Positions 22,717-34,306 of a DNA stretch of 64,000 nt are shown here, one piece after another (position 1 is the first letter of the stretch; each line of letters opens with the position of its first letter). The position numbers and the translations under genes are program-made. The stretch covers positions 1,426,001 to 1,490,000 of the forward strand of contig OX596344.1 of NCBI GenBank assembly GCA_951394405.1, read 5' to 3'. Source of the stretch: Coprinellus micaceus (taxonomy: Eukaryota; Basidiomycota; Agaricomycetes; Agaricales; Psathyrellaceae). Under the pieces are notes generated by a model. The model saw only the letters and a program-made list of their open reading frames with translations, was not told the origin of the DNA and did no database searches.

Positions 22717-25700
22717 ATGGACTACGACTCCTTCGACGCCGTTCTGCACTTTATCTTCCGTTCGGTGAGCCCGCCCTTACTCTCCTATCCACAACTTTTC
22801 TCATCGTTTCACAGACCCAAGGAGACGCCTGGTTCAAGCCTTCTGAGGAGAACGTGTCCGCCGGAGTCTGCGTTCGCATCGAAACGGGCCACTTCCGAGT
22901 GTTCCCCTACGACAATCCATTCCTTGCACCTTTCGAAGCGGCTGTTCGGGGGCTCAACCCCCTAGTAGCGGTCAAGGTTCGAAGCGCTGCAGCTCACTCT
23001 GCCTTGTCTACTACGCAAGTCCCAGCATTTTCCACAGCGCGAACGATACTGATAGTTGAGTCCACAGCCCTGACAATGCCGATGCCCTGTATCTCGACGC
23101 AAACACGAGGATTCAAATCCTGGATACCGTTGCTCACCTACCGAAGGCCGACAAGGAGCAATGCGCGGCTTTCCTGGTGCGTGGCGCAATCGTAGTTTCA
23201 TCCCCCAGGCTGACAGGCATGCTAGCGAGACGAACGCGTCCTTGTTGTGTGGTGCGACGACCTCGACCAAATCGTTCCGCTGTCTCGGGAATTCAATGAG
23301 AAGCTCATGAAGCTCGTATGGCGGTCGCGGATGCTAAGCGGTAGCGCCTCAATCATAACTTCTCGGACTTCAACATCCCTCCCATCCATCGGTTCCGACG
23401 TCGTTCTCAACGAGAAAGGCTCCCTGGCTGTTCCTACAGTGGGCACGACTGCACCGGAGCCAGAGCCACCAGCACCCCCTGAACCCAAGAAATTCTGGAG
23501 TTGGAAGTTGTCCAAGAAGTCGAGATCTAGCGCACAGGCTACTGACGACCCGGAGAAGGGGTCTGACCCCCGAAATGCTCGGCCAGTACGCCTCCTTGCC
23601 CCAATATACTCAGGTCTCGGTCTTGGACTAGCCATCTGTGAGTCCGTTCCCCTCCATGTTGCGTCACACTCAATGATCCCTCTAGTCTTTGTGGCGAGTG
23701 GCTTCACCATTATGCTACAAGAATTCCGGCTAGATCAAGATTATACGCGCTTTGCGCTAGTTGCGATCTTTCCATTCCTCATCTGCGTCTCACTGGTACG
23801 CCTTCCCTTCCCCATGGCGCTTCCATCATTCATTAGAACCCGTGCAGTTCTTTGCCCTCCAAATCATTGCCAACCTGTCATTCTGGTACGTCCCCGTAAA
23901 CCCCTGCGCGGACTCCTTAACTCAGAGCTGATAAACATGGACCCACCAGCATCGGCCCCGTCGCTCAGTATCATGAAAACTCGCGCTTTTACTCCGCCGT
24001 CAAGCCCGAGCCCAACCCGGAAGTCGACGCGAAGCTCCCCCACATCACAATCGAATTGCCTGTCTATAAGGAAAGCTTGGAGGATACTATGTGAGTCTAC
24101 CTTTATCGTTGGATAATTAACCACTATGGCCGCCTCCCTCCTTGGGAGCGCAAATCATAGCCTTATGGCTATTTTGCTGCGCGATGCTCAGGTTTGCGTT
24201 CGCTCAAGCAACCAACGCGGGGTGTTTCAGGCTCCTGACGCATCGCGATCACATATGAGAGCATATTGTCGTCTTCTTTGTTGCATTGCTTTGCTTTCCG
24301 AGCGACGCTCTCTTTCATTTCATCAAGAGCTACTTCTCACCTTCGCTTCTTACAGTACTCCATCTGTCGTTTCGTTGAAGAAAGCAATGCAAACATACGC
24401 ACGCCAGGGAGGAACATCGTCTATTTTCGTTCATGATGATGGCTTGCAGCTGCTGGACCTCCCTGAGCGGGAAAAGAGGATGGCGTTCTATGCAGACCAT
24501 AACATCGGTTGGGTGGCGCGGCCTCCACACTCGAGCGAGCCTGATGGGTTCAAGCGAGCGGGTCGGTTCAAGAAGGCTTCGAATATGAACTACGGTCTTC
24601 AGGTATGAATCTATTTCTCCACCCCTAAACGCTCAACTCATGGTTGCGCTATAGCTCTCGCTATGCATGGAGAAACACATCCTCGCCCTGGAAGCATCAG
24701 GCGAGAAGTTCGACGGTACTTTCGATCAGGACCTGGAAGACCGAGCACTGGAGTTGGCGATCGAGGAGACCTACAACGCTGCGGAGCAGAAATGGAAACC
24801 TTGGGCTTCCAATGCCCGCGCTCTCCGTGTCGGCGATATCATCCTGCTCGTTGACTCTGATACCATCGTCCCAGAAGACTGCCTTCGGGATGCAGCTCGC
24901 GAATTGGCCGAATGTCCGGAAGTCGCTATTATCCAGCATGAGTCCGGTATGCTTCGTTTCTCTTAACTTCATGGTTCTGCGTTGACCCGCTCTCGTTACA
25001 TAGACGTCATGCAGGTGGCGAACCACTACTTTGAGAACGGGATTGCGTACTTCACCAGGAGGATCAATCGGTGTATCTCTATCGGATGTGCGAACGGAGA
25101 AGTTGCACCTTTCGTTGGCCACAATGCTTTCCTTCGCTGGTCTGCCCTTCAAGAGGCTTCCTTCGTTGATCCCGATGATGGCGTTCTGAAGGTGTGGTCT
25201 GAGTCCAACGTCTCGGAGGACTTCGATATGGCACTGCGCCTTCAACTCAAGGGGTACATCATCCGTTGGGCAACCTACTCCGAATGCGGATTCAGGGAGG
25301 GCGTGTCACTTACTGCCGACGACGAGCTGAACCGATGGCAGAAGTACGCGTATGGTAAGCTCCCAACCAACTCCTCCGCCCCCGGGTGATACTGACGAGG
25401 GTCACTAGGGTGTAACGAGCTCATCTTCTATCCTCTCATCAGGTGGTGGCGGACGGGACCAATCAACAAGCAACTGCGGACCTTCCTGTGGTCGGATGCG
25501 CCAGTGCATTACAAGATTACGATGATGTCCTACATGTTCTCTTACTACGGCCTGGCAGCTTCGTTCCTGCTTTCGGTTCTCAACTATCTGATGCTTGGAC
25601 TCGCCTTTGAGGTGGATGGGTTCTACATGCACAGCTTCGAGATCTTCTTGGCTGTGACCGTCGTCTTCCCAGGTCTCGGCAATGTTGGGTATACTTTGCT

Positions 25701-26345
25701 TGAATATCGGCTTGGCCATAGGGACTTCTTGTCTGCCTTCTTGGAGAATCTGCTGTGGATTCCCTTCTTGTGGGTCCAGCCCCATCTACAATTTGACTGC
25801 AAACGTTGACTTCCCCGTCCCCTAGCTTCTTCTTCTTTGGCGGTCTCAGCATTCACATCACGGTCGCGATCCTTGCTCACATGTTTTCCTACAACATCAC
25901 ATGGGGTGCAACGAAGAAGGTAAGCATCTTGTCTCCTCTCGGCTCGTGCAATTCTGAAGTGATCGCCCCCTCCCATTACAGGAAGTCGAGCGATCCAACT
26001 TCTGGAAAGAAGTTCCCAAGATCCTGAAGCGATTCCGAGTGTCTCTCATCATATGTTTCCTCATGACTGCTACTATCGTCGTTCTCGCCCTTCCTATGAT
26101 TCCTGCTGCCTGGCAAATTCCGATCACATCTTGGGCTGTGGTATTCCCCCTTGGGTGAGCGATCTCTCTGGTGTCGTTACCTGTTCAACGTACTCACGCT
26201 ACGCCTCATTTCTAGAATGGCTATCCTTGGACATGTGCTGTATCCAGTAAGTTTCAGTCCTGTAAGTGAATGTGCGAAGGCGTCGGGCTAACGTGTTGGC
26301 GTCCAGATTGTTCTCAACCCCTGGCTCATGATTTTCTCATACTAA
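22717..26345 (+). CDS. Membrane-bound family 2 glycosyltransferase
   Basis: A multi-exon gene that starts MDYDSFDAVLHFIFRS. After a variable N-terminal region come two or three membrane segments (APIYSGLGLGLAI, FALVAIFPFLICVSL, FFALQIIANLSF). The catalytic domain starts HITIELPVYKESLEDTI and holds the GT2 signature set: HDDGLQ, LVDSDTIVP (DxD type), SEDFDMALR (the general-base ED) and RWQKYAYG (the R/QxxRW type). About five further membrane segments follow, ending in NPWLMIFSY at the stop at 26345. This arrangement matches processive polysaccharide synthases such as cellulose-synthase-like or Cps1-like enzymes; the sugar is unknown. One intron, 24091-24355, is 265 nt and much longer than the rest. 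Exon joins between about 22,970 and 23,070 are unsettled. With KRE6 next door, a wall or capsule polysaccharide is a fair guess. Confidence 0.88.
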
Positions 26346-26621
26346 ACATGAGGCGATAAGCTCCTGTCTGGGCTTATTTAGACGCTCATCTGAATCAAAT
26401 GATTCGTTACCGTCGTTATTCATTCATTTCACCGTTTCTACGTGTTGCTTGGACACATTCCCTTTCGGACATTCATGTTACCTACGTACATACCTCCAGT
26501 CATTACCTGTCTAGTCCTGTCTTGTTCTCTGTATTACCTCTCCCATTACTACCACATAGTTATTATCTTGGGTTGCGTAAAGGACGCTTGGGATACCCGC
26601 TTTAATGTATTTTTCTGAACG

Positions 26622-27730
26622 TTACCCCCTTACTGTAGACACTCCGCATGATTCCTCATTCCATTCTTTCTCCTTAAACTGGATGCACTTTGTCGGGTGC
26701 CTCAACTTGGTGACGTGCAACTCCTTCTCGTCTCCGCCCACATACTGCCAAGCCACGATGTCCATCTCCTGTTCGTCGAACATAGTGAATATTCCAATAA
26801 TGTCCGCCTGGTCTAGGTTGTGATGGAGATATCGGATCACGAGCAACAGCAAGGCGTAGAATGCTGATTCACGGTCATCCAGCCCTATATGTTCGCACAG
26901 GGGTCTTTGAGCAGCGCGACGGACATGAATTGCCATGTCCCCTGGAACGGCCCGCTTTCTTGAGGGCGTCCGGGCACGCTTTACAGTAGTGGTCAGTAAT
27001 CTGTACGTGTATTCAAAGCAAGTCCAAATTACCTTCCATTATGTCCGCTAGTGCGCCGACAAGCTGGTGGGCCTTGCGAAATGTTACGAGGGGCCGGCCG
27101 ACGACGTCAAGGACTATTACGCAGCCCTGGAGTTGGCGAATCTTATTGACCCCTCCACGATAAACCCACGCCTTCTCCTCCCGATAGGTGTGTCCAATGG
27201 TTGAAGCTGTGAGGTCACCTCCGCAGAGCATGTTGGCGACGTTCCTGACTTGACCCCCGGTGAGCGCCTTGTAGCTAGACCTCGGGTTCGGAAATGCGAT
27301 ACATGCCACACCAGCCACCTTTGAGGAAGCAGACGGAACGTTTTTTTGGTACCGTTGTCGATACAAGCAGCCGTGGTGCCACGAGAGGCCCGTCCAAAGG
27401 GCGAACCGCCCCGCTCAGGACAGTGAGGGGCGGGGACAATGAAGGTGCGACATTCCACGGCAGGAAGTCCTCGAAGAATTTATTGACAGACATAGGCCCA
27501 AGAAAGTTTCCGCCTGTTTCGTGCAGAATGCGATGACGCATCTTCTTCAGGTACGCGGTGACTTCGAAAAGCTCGTAGATCCCGAATTTCGGTCCGACAC
27601 AGGTGTTGTATGCTTGGGAAGCGGCGGCGCTCCATCGTTTGGCAGGCCGGTAGCGTTGTCGAACGTCGGTTGTGTAGGGTGGTGTATGCCAGTGGTGGTT
27701 GAGAGTGCGGTGATAGTCAAATGTCCTCAT
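26622..27730 (-). pseudogene. Broken FunK1-type fungal kinase
   Basis: Pieces of a basidiomycete FunK1 kinase are visible in order on the minus strand. The first part has FLGPMSVNKFFEDFLP, the usual FunK1 N-terminus, and this frame ends at a stop at 27275. A second frame carries VIVLDVVGRPLVTFRKAHQL and VGALADIMEG, the strand that normally precedes the catalytic loop. A third has DDRESAFYALLLLVIRYLHH, the segment that normally follows the activation loop, and ends at 26622. The catalytic HRD-type loop, the following Asn and the DFG-like residues are absent between the second and third parts, and the N-lobe is badly shortened. Splicing could join the parts, but no joining restores the missing kinase core. 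It is either a pseudogene or a non-catalytic derivative. Confidence 0.5.
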
Positions 27731-28278
27731 TCGCTATATTTCAATGACCTTCCTATTCAGGGTACTCCACGTGATCGCGTAACGCTCAATGGCCACATCC
27801 GTCATCGGGATGCCATGTGGCCCCAGCTTGAGGGGGCTGTATGCAGTCAACACAGTCAAGCCCCCACGATGCAAGGAAAAGAGTGGAATGTCCCTAACGC
27901 CGTCAGGGCAACTGTCCGAACATGAGGTGTTCCCGCAGGCTGCCCATTCAAACTGCCCAATTTTCCTTCCTTGAGACGAGCCTCGTAACATAAGGTTTCT
28001 GTTCGCGAAACACCGTTTCGAGAGGCATCGATTCATGCAGGCCCGCGCGCCCTTGGGCCCACTTCCCCAGCATCTATATGTCTTTTCTCCTTTGTCCTAC
28101 ATCATGTAAAGAGATGGTAAGGAATATATTTGAATTCTAAGCTCTCCCAATTCTTTGGACTCTCGGGTAAGAAGACTTCGACAAGATTCGCGGCGAGCTT
28201 CCCAGGGAACGCTACTTCGGAAGAAGGAAAGGTCGAGAGCGATGATTTAGGTAGGGGCAGGCAAGGGGCCTGACCCCT
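27731..28278. other. Intergenic, upstream of the FunK1 relic and 3' of the MFS gene
   Basis: About 550 bases with no supported gene. A 100-codon minus-strand frame at 28036-27734 lacks family resemblance. Confidence 0.45.
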
Positions 28279-29897
28279 TCATCCGGTCTTGGCCTTCAAA
28301 TCCCGCCATAGGCCCATGAATAGGACTGCACCAATACCCACAAACGCAATCTCCAGCCCAACGTAGTTCATCATCCCAATCTTGACCCCGCTCCCTCCCC
28401 AGATGGCCCCCGTCACGCGTCCAGTGTAGTAGCTGTATTGGATGACCAGCGAAGTTCTCCCGTTCCACGAGGGCGGTAGTTGCTTGCTTAGCAGGCTGAC
28501 AGGTGCCGTGCTAGCAAGGTTGAAGCCCAGAGCCACTGCCCACCAACACATGAAAACAGCCGGGTATGTGACGTTATCGCTGCGAATGAGCGCAAGGAAG
28601 GTGAGGAGAGCTGCTAGTCCGAGGAATGAGCCAAACGCCAGAATATGACGGTCTTGCGCGCGGCCGGCCATGTACATGTTAAGGAGAAGGAAGGGGAACG
28701 CGGCCACACCGCCCAATGCGATGAAGTTTCCTGCGGCGAAGGGTGACCAGTGGAGGTCGGCTTCATCCGCACCGAAGACAGGGAGGTTAGACTCCCATGC
28801 ACCGAGGATGAAGAAGCAGGTCATGGCGAACCAGCACATGCAAGCGACAACGCCCCATTGGCCCCAGGTCATGCTGAAGGTCTCCGAGTTAAGCGACTCG
28901 GAGTCCTTCTTGACCGTGGTCACGGTAACCTCGCCCCCATTCGTCTTTTCTGACAGTTTCTCGGTTTCTTGGAGAACGGGAGCGGGAAGCGGGGCAGGCT
29001 CCTTTGGAACATCCTCGAAGAAGAGGGCGACGCAAATCCAAAAGATTAACCAGACCCCGGCCATAATCCAACCAGGGCTGGTGAATCCGTTGAAGATGCG
29101 GTTCTTGAAACCCACTCTATAGAGCACGCCTCCGAGGAAAGGACCAGCACTCATGCCAACTCCCTGGCCCATCACAAGGTAGCTGGCGAGGGTGGTCCTG
29201 CGACGCACGCCGACGATTCGCGCATCGGAGCAGTAGCGTTTGCAGTACATCCAGAAGGTAAATGCAAGGCCGCTGACCATGCGCCCGATGAGGATCAGGT
29301 AGAGCCAGTGGGCGGGGTAAGCGCAGGAGTAGAGGACATGGCCGACGATGGATGCACCACAGGCAATGTGGAGGGGCAATTTGTATCCACCTAGATGCCA
29401 GGGTAAGTCAAATGCAGTCACTGTAGAGAAGACTATCGGCATACCTCCGTCGATTCTAAGGAGAGGAAGCAGTGCAAGACCCGAGAATAGGGTTGGGATA
29501 CCGATGACAACACCGGAAAATGTCGAGTTGCCTCCAAGGTATGCGGCATACTCGTGAGATGAGGACACGATGATAAAGAACGACATCTGAAAATACCGCT
29601 GAGTGTCGGGGTGCAATGAAAAGATAAACTGAGACGAACCTGAAGTAAAATGTTTGCAAGGACAACGATGATCAGCGAGGCCTTCTTGGGCATCTTGAAC
29701 TCATCGTTGACTGTTTCATGCTGAAAGCTGCTGTTGGTATCTTGGAGGGTGCTGTGGGGAGTGTTCAGCGCTTCCGGTATGTCTGAGGTTGGCTCCCCGG
29801 TAGCTGGTATGTGCTGCGGTTCAAGTTGGGAAGATGGCCTTCGCGCCAGCTCTGATTCGTCCCCAATTTGATGGCGTCGTGATTCGAGGATTGACAT
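28279..29897 (-). CDS. Major facilitator superfamily transporter
   Basis: Exon 1 (from 29897) encodes a hydrophilic N-terminal tail of about 68 residues, then the first helix (ASLIIVVLANILLQ). After a 51-nt intron (about 29592-29642) the frame resumes as MSFFIIVSSSHEYAAYLGG. A second intron, 29391-29444, is 54 nt and free of stops; its removal joins LLRIDG to GYKLPLHIACGA. About twelve membrane helices follow, with a hydrophilic central loop of some 50 residues between helices 6 and 7 (KEPAPLPAPVLQETEKLSEK). The loop IGRMVSGLAFTFWMYCKRY and a basic GVRRRTTLASYL loop fit the MFS pattern. The proteins I recall as closest are fungal MFS members related to the MFSD8/CLN7 group, but that is an impression. 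Substrate unknown. Confidence 0.88.
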
Positions 29898-32652
29898 CTT
29901 CCTTCTACCCTTCGACGGCTAGGGTGGGTATGACCACTGAACCAAGGGGTCTGGAGGGTGGAGGTGCTGGTCAAGATAGTCTCCAGTAACTATTTATCAT
30001 CTGACTCGGTTCAAACCTCACCTCATCGAGTCCGGCACCCCGGCCAAGAGCTCCGATAACCAGAAGGTGCGTGTAAGATGGTGAAATGGCTCCGCATGGG
30101 TCCTCCCATGCCGTCCGGACGTACGAACCCACGGCACGTAGCTGAAATGAGCTCGGAAAGGTCTCGCAACGGCTTTTGCGACTCGCATCTATCCCCTATA
30201 TAACTTTCCGGAGGCCCCCACTGCTCCGGAGCAACTATTTTCACCAGCTCCAAGCAAATGGATATCAAGTTCAGGTCACTCGGTACGAGTCGGTACGCCG
30301 TCTGTCCTCTCGGCGCTCCTGATAAGACATACCCTTACGGACCTACTTCCGCGATCATGATGGGAGGCACATCTGCACGGGCGCTTGTTGCTTGCCAGTG
30401 GACATTCGGCTTGGAGATATGTAATGGGGTGTCACACCCATAGATCGCACGAAGGTCCGAGGAAAGGTATGTATTTGGTCTTGGACTTATGAGAACGACC
30501 CATCGCTCATCCAGGTGATGCACCCTGGATGCCAAGGTGTCTTGTTCTAGCTAATGCGTCTAGCTTGAGGTCGTCTTCGGGCCGGACATTTGTGGGGGAA
30601 GAAAGCGAAAATATCTTCCCAATTTTTACACAGCGTCGGCAACTCTCCATATCCGCGACAGCGAATCGTGTCCGATGACCAGGCTTTCAAGTCGTTCAAC
30701 CTCCTTGACATTTTCCCGTACGACGCTCTTCTCGGCATCTTCGCTAGCCGTGCAAACCCGCGGCTCTGGGCGCTCCTCGCCTGGGTACTGATCTACTTAC
30801 TCCGACCCAGCTCCCGTCAAAGGATTCTTTGGACCTTTCTATATGCCCCCAGTTTTCGAACCTAGGGCTTCTCTTCTTCAAAGAAAGAGCCTTGCTAAAT
30901 CCTGCTCATCCCCTCCCGATCAACGGCTGTAAGTGATCCACCCAACTCAAAATACAAATGTAAGGTTAATAACTCACCCAGTTCTAGGTCTCCAGGTCTC
31001 CGTCAGTCAGTCAGTCAGACTCCGTCGGTCGGCGATTGGAGGGAGTACTCAACGGACCCAAAGAAGTATTTAGGGAGTACCAATCGGAATGGGTAGTGGG
31101 TCTTGAGCCCTCTTTATCGGAGGTTTGGGCAAGGGCTCAGAAGAGTCGATGCGGAGGCGAGCAGTATACGCTAAGCTGCGCGATTAAGAGAGCCTCGTGG
31201 ATGAGGATGGACAGGATCTCGGCCGGTGAGTAGCAGAAGCTTTGTTCAATATCGGGTCATTAGAGATACGCATCTCGCAGCGCGTTGCTCGCTGAGCTTC
31301 AAGAATGGACGTTGGGGGAAAAGTTATCACCGCAGTCAGATCCCCTCTGTCCCCCTACAGACACCTGCTTGCCCACAGCCTTCTTCTAGGGGCCTCATAC
31401 AATCGAATGTGCTTCAGGTTGATGCTTCGGCGTCCTGCCATCGTACTTCCCCAGACAGTCCCGGACAGACGCATTTTCACGATGATCCGCTCATCGATTG
31501 CTTTGAGGGTACGATCAGAACGAGACCCCGAAGGCCTGAGGGTCGTCCGGTCGTCGGAGACCTAAATGAGATCCAAGAAAACTGAGGAGTTCTCTAGGGT
31601 TCGCTATCTGTCGAGAGCTCGAGAGGATTGTGGCGCCAAGGTCAAAAGTGCATGGACCTTGTCTTGAGTCAAGGGTACGGGTATGCGGCCGAAATTGCCG
31701 AAACTCAGCGATGCCGGCACGGAGGGCAAGTGTACGGAGCGCGCGAAAGTGGCGTCCCAAACGCGTCCGCGCAGTCGCCAGAGTGCAAGGATAGCGTATC
31801 GTAAAGCGAGTGTTGAAACTCGCATGAATGCGCGTATATGTACCGTATATACAACATGCGGCCGCGAGGTAAGTCGTAGGCTAGCTAGCGTGGGCGAGGG
31901 GACGTGTTTTTACCCATACAGGCGGTCCGTTAACTACATTGAAACAGGCAAAGGATTGTACACAGGACGCGAAGGCAGAAAGGGAAGAGGAGGAAATGTA
32001 TCGGTGACCAGAGAGACCCGGAAGGCAAACCAATAGACCGTGTGGGAGTGAGGGGCAGGGGAGGGAGGGAGACACATAGTAAGAGCACAGACTTCGAGCA
32101 CGCTGGGTCCAGGAAGCGGAGATAGAGGGAGGACAGGGGGACATGTGGTATACAGAATGCGGTACAATATGTATATGTGGGCAAGGGATACAGAGACAGA
32201 GACGCGAAAAGCAAGGGATATTGGGACAGACAACATAGGCATGAGAGCAGACACGGAGGTAAGATAGTTAGGAAGGGGTGTGAGTAATGTACTTCTTTGA
32301 GCTGAATAGGATGTGTGCTGGAGAGGCTAAAAGGAAATGAGAATTGCAGATGCTGAACCTGATGTGCGCAGTAGGAATGTGGACCAGAACCCTTAGAAAG
32401 ATGAAAGGAGGGGTTGGGCGAGGCCGAGACCAACACCGACGAAAGAAGTACGAAGGAATCCTTTGAATAGAAGCCGAGGCAGCAGAAAGGAAGGAAGGCA
32501 CAACTACCCGCACAAGGTTGGAGCTCGATCCACCCCACCACCTGAAGCTTCCATGAGATGAAAAAACACGCAGAGGTATTCGAGCAACGTCAGAAACGGG
32601 AAGTAGGGGTTGCAGTTAGGTCATCGTAACAGCGCCCCGCACTTCCATCTCC
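29898..32652. other. 2.75-kb interval between MFS and Gti1/Pac2 genes
   Basis: The left part is the MFS promoter. A TATA-like ctatataact lies near 30195, but the ATG frame at 30258 is only 61 codons. From about 31,950 to 32,560 the plus strand is purine-rich; the minus strand is therefore pyrimidine-rich and gives a 203-codon frame full of Leu, Ser, Pro and Cys. That looks like the 3' untranslated region of the Gti1/Pac2 gene, not a protein. Confidence 0.45.
31002..31018. repeat. GTCA microsatellite, four units
   Basis: A run of four GTCA units in the gene-poor interval. Too short to suggest more than replication slippage. Confidence 0.8.
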
Positions 32653-34306
32653 TTACTTCTGCTCGAGAGACGTAACCTGGTTGCCCACGGGCGACCCTGA
32701 GCCTTGCTGTTGCTGAGGGGCAGCACCCGCCAAGGGCATATGCGGGGTCATATGTGCAGGGTACCCTACGTGATGTGGAGGAGGATATGCCCAACCGCCC
32801 GCATGAGGTGCGGAGTGCGGATGGGGAGGAGGATGGGGCGCATATGAATAGGTCGGTGGTTGCGTATAATGGTAGGGATAGTATGGTTGAGGGAGCGGCG
32901 GCGGCGGGGCATGTGCCTGACCGGGAGGTGGGAGCGCAGGTGGCACAGCAGGTGGGAGACGCGGGGTGTCCTGTGATGGCGTGGATTGTCCCTGTGGTCG
33001 CAGGGGTGGGGGCATGACTGGGGTATGATACGTGCCTGTGTACCCGTATTGGGGCATGGCCGGCTGTGGACTCATAGCTCCAGGTGCGCCCTGTGGGGCA
33101 GGCGGAGGAGGTGGGAGCGGAGGGTAGCCTGGTTGGCTGTACCCTGTTGCCCCGAGGTGTGGTGGGTAGACCACAGGGGGATGTGCGTGCGGTTGTGGGA
33201 AGTACGGGTACTGTGGAGGGTACGAGGATGGCGTGGTGGAGGGTGGAGGATTGTCGGGGGTGTTCTGGGCCGGAACATTTGGAAGCGGAGGGATCGGCGG
33301 GGGAGCTGGAGGTGGCGAAAGAACGATGGCACCCGGTGACGCTTCCCCAGGTGCCGTAGGTGCCGCAGAAGTGGAAGCTATGGGCTCGTGGGGATCAGTT
33401 GGAGACTTATTGGACTTCTTCCGTGTTCGATTCCCCGGTCCATAGGGGAGAAACCTCTTTGGGCGCTTGGCGACCTCGCCAACGTGGCCGTCAGTGAGAA
33501 GCGGAAGGGGTGGCGCCAGAGGGTTCGGAGTACTGGATGACGATGCAGATGAAGGAGGATCCAGTTCGTCTCCTTCGCCGCAGTACCGCAGAATGCCGTC
33601 TGCGCCGACTTCCACCTTTGGCGGGTTCCTGAAGTGCGTCTTATCCAAGTACTCTGCGCTGATTGCAAGCGCTGCCAGCTCAGGTAGTGACGAGGGTGAT
33701 CGTAGCCGCCCATTCTCGACGTCTTCAATCCTGTAATACGATATGAGGTGTTGGGCAACGCCCCCAATCGTCAACGAAAATGTCTAGGTGAGGTCAGCGG
33801 ATGAATGTGGGGCTCTAGTGGTCCGTGCTCACCTTTTTCATCAACCCGTCTGGCTTGAACTTGTAACTATTCGTCAGGCTCCCCAACAGCGTGCGCTCCC
33901 TCTGCTTGTCGATGCCCATGCTGGTGTGGTCGTTTTTGGGCCTGCTAAGCGTTCCGTCTGGCTTCATTACATCAGGCGAATCGTCTGGATCGGCGCGTGC
34001 GCTTCGATTCCCCCGTTTGTCGGTCTCGCGGTAGAGTAAGAAGTTGCCTAGTATTCGCGAGGGACTCCAGAAGAGGCCGTCCGTCCATCGTTTGATTCCG
34101 CTTTCATCCTCATCGAAGACGAAGACGGAGCCCGACGTGATCATTCTGCGCTCAGCATCGACGAGACGCCGGGTGACCCGTGGAATAAGGCCCCGTCTTG
34201 CCGCCTCGAGGATGAGAAGAGCGTCGCCGGTGGTCTCTATCCAGCCTGACCATGGGGGCTCCGTCCAGGCGGTGGGTTGCTGGCTTCCCTGTTGCGCCGC
34301 TGACAT
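32653..34306 (-). CDS. Gti1/Pac2 (WOPR) family transcriptional regulator
   Basis: Two exons, joined by an intron near 33835-33785 with a gtgagc donor. The N-terminus carries the WOPR box: WSGWIETTGDALLILEAARR, then GSVFVFDEDESGIKRWTDG and LFWSPSRILGNFLLYRE, followed after a linker by LGSLTNSYKFKPDGLMKKTF and ISYYRIEDV. These are the two halves of the WOPR DNA-binding fold known from Wor1, Ryp1, Gti1 and Pac2. The remaining two thirds are a disordered tail with poly-Pro, PYYPYHY, and His/Pro/Tyr-rich runs, ending in QQQQGSGSPVG. Family members control morphological switching, sporulation and gluconate use; the target here is unknown. Length about 535 residues is normal for the family. The first ATG in frame is at 34306. 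Confidence 0.93.

Noticed and set aside
31930..32541. 203-codon minus-strand frame rich in Leu, Ser, Pro, Cys
   Set aside because: Pyrimidine-rich strand downstream of the Gti1/Pac2 stop; composition is that of a 3' untranslated region and there is no motif.
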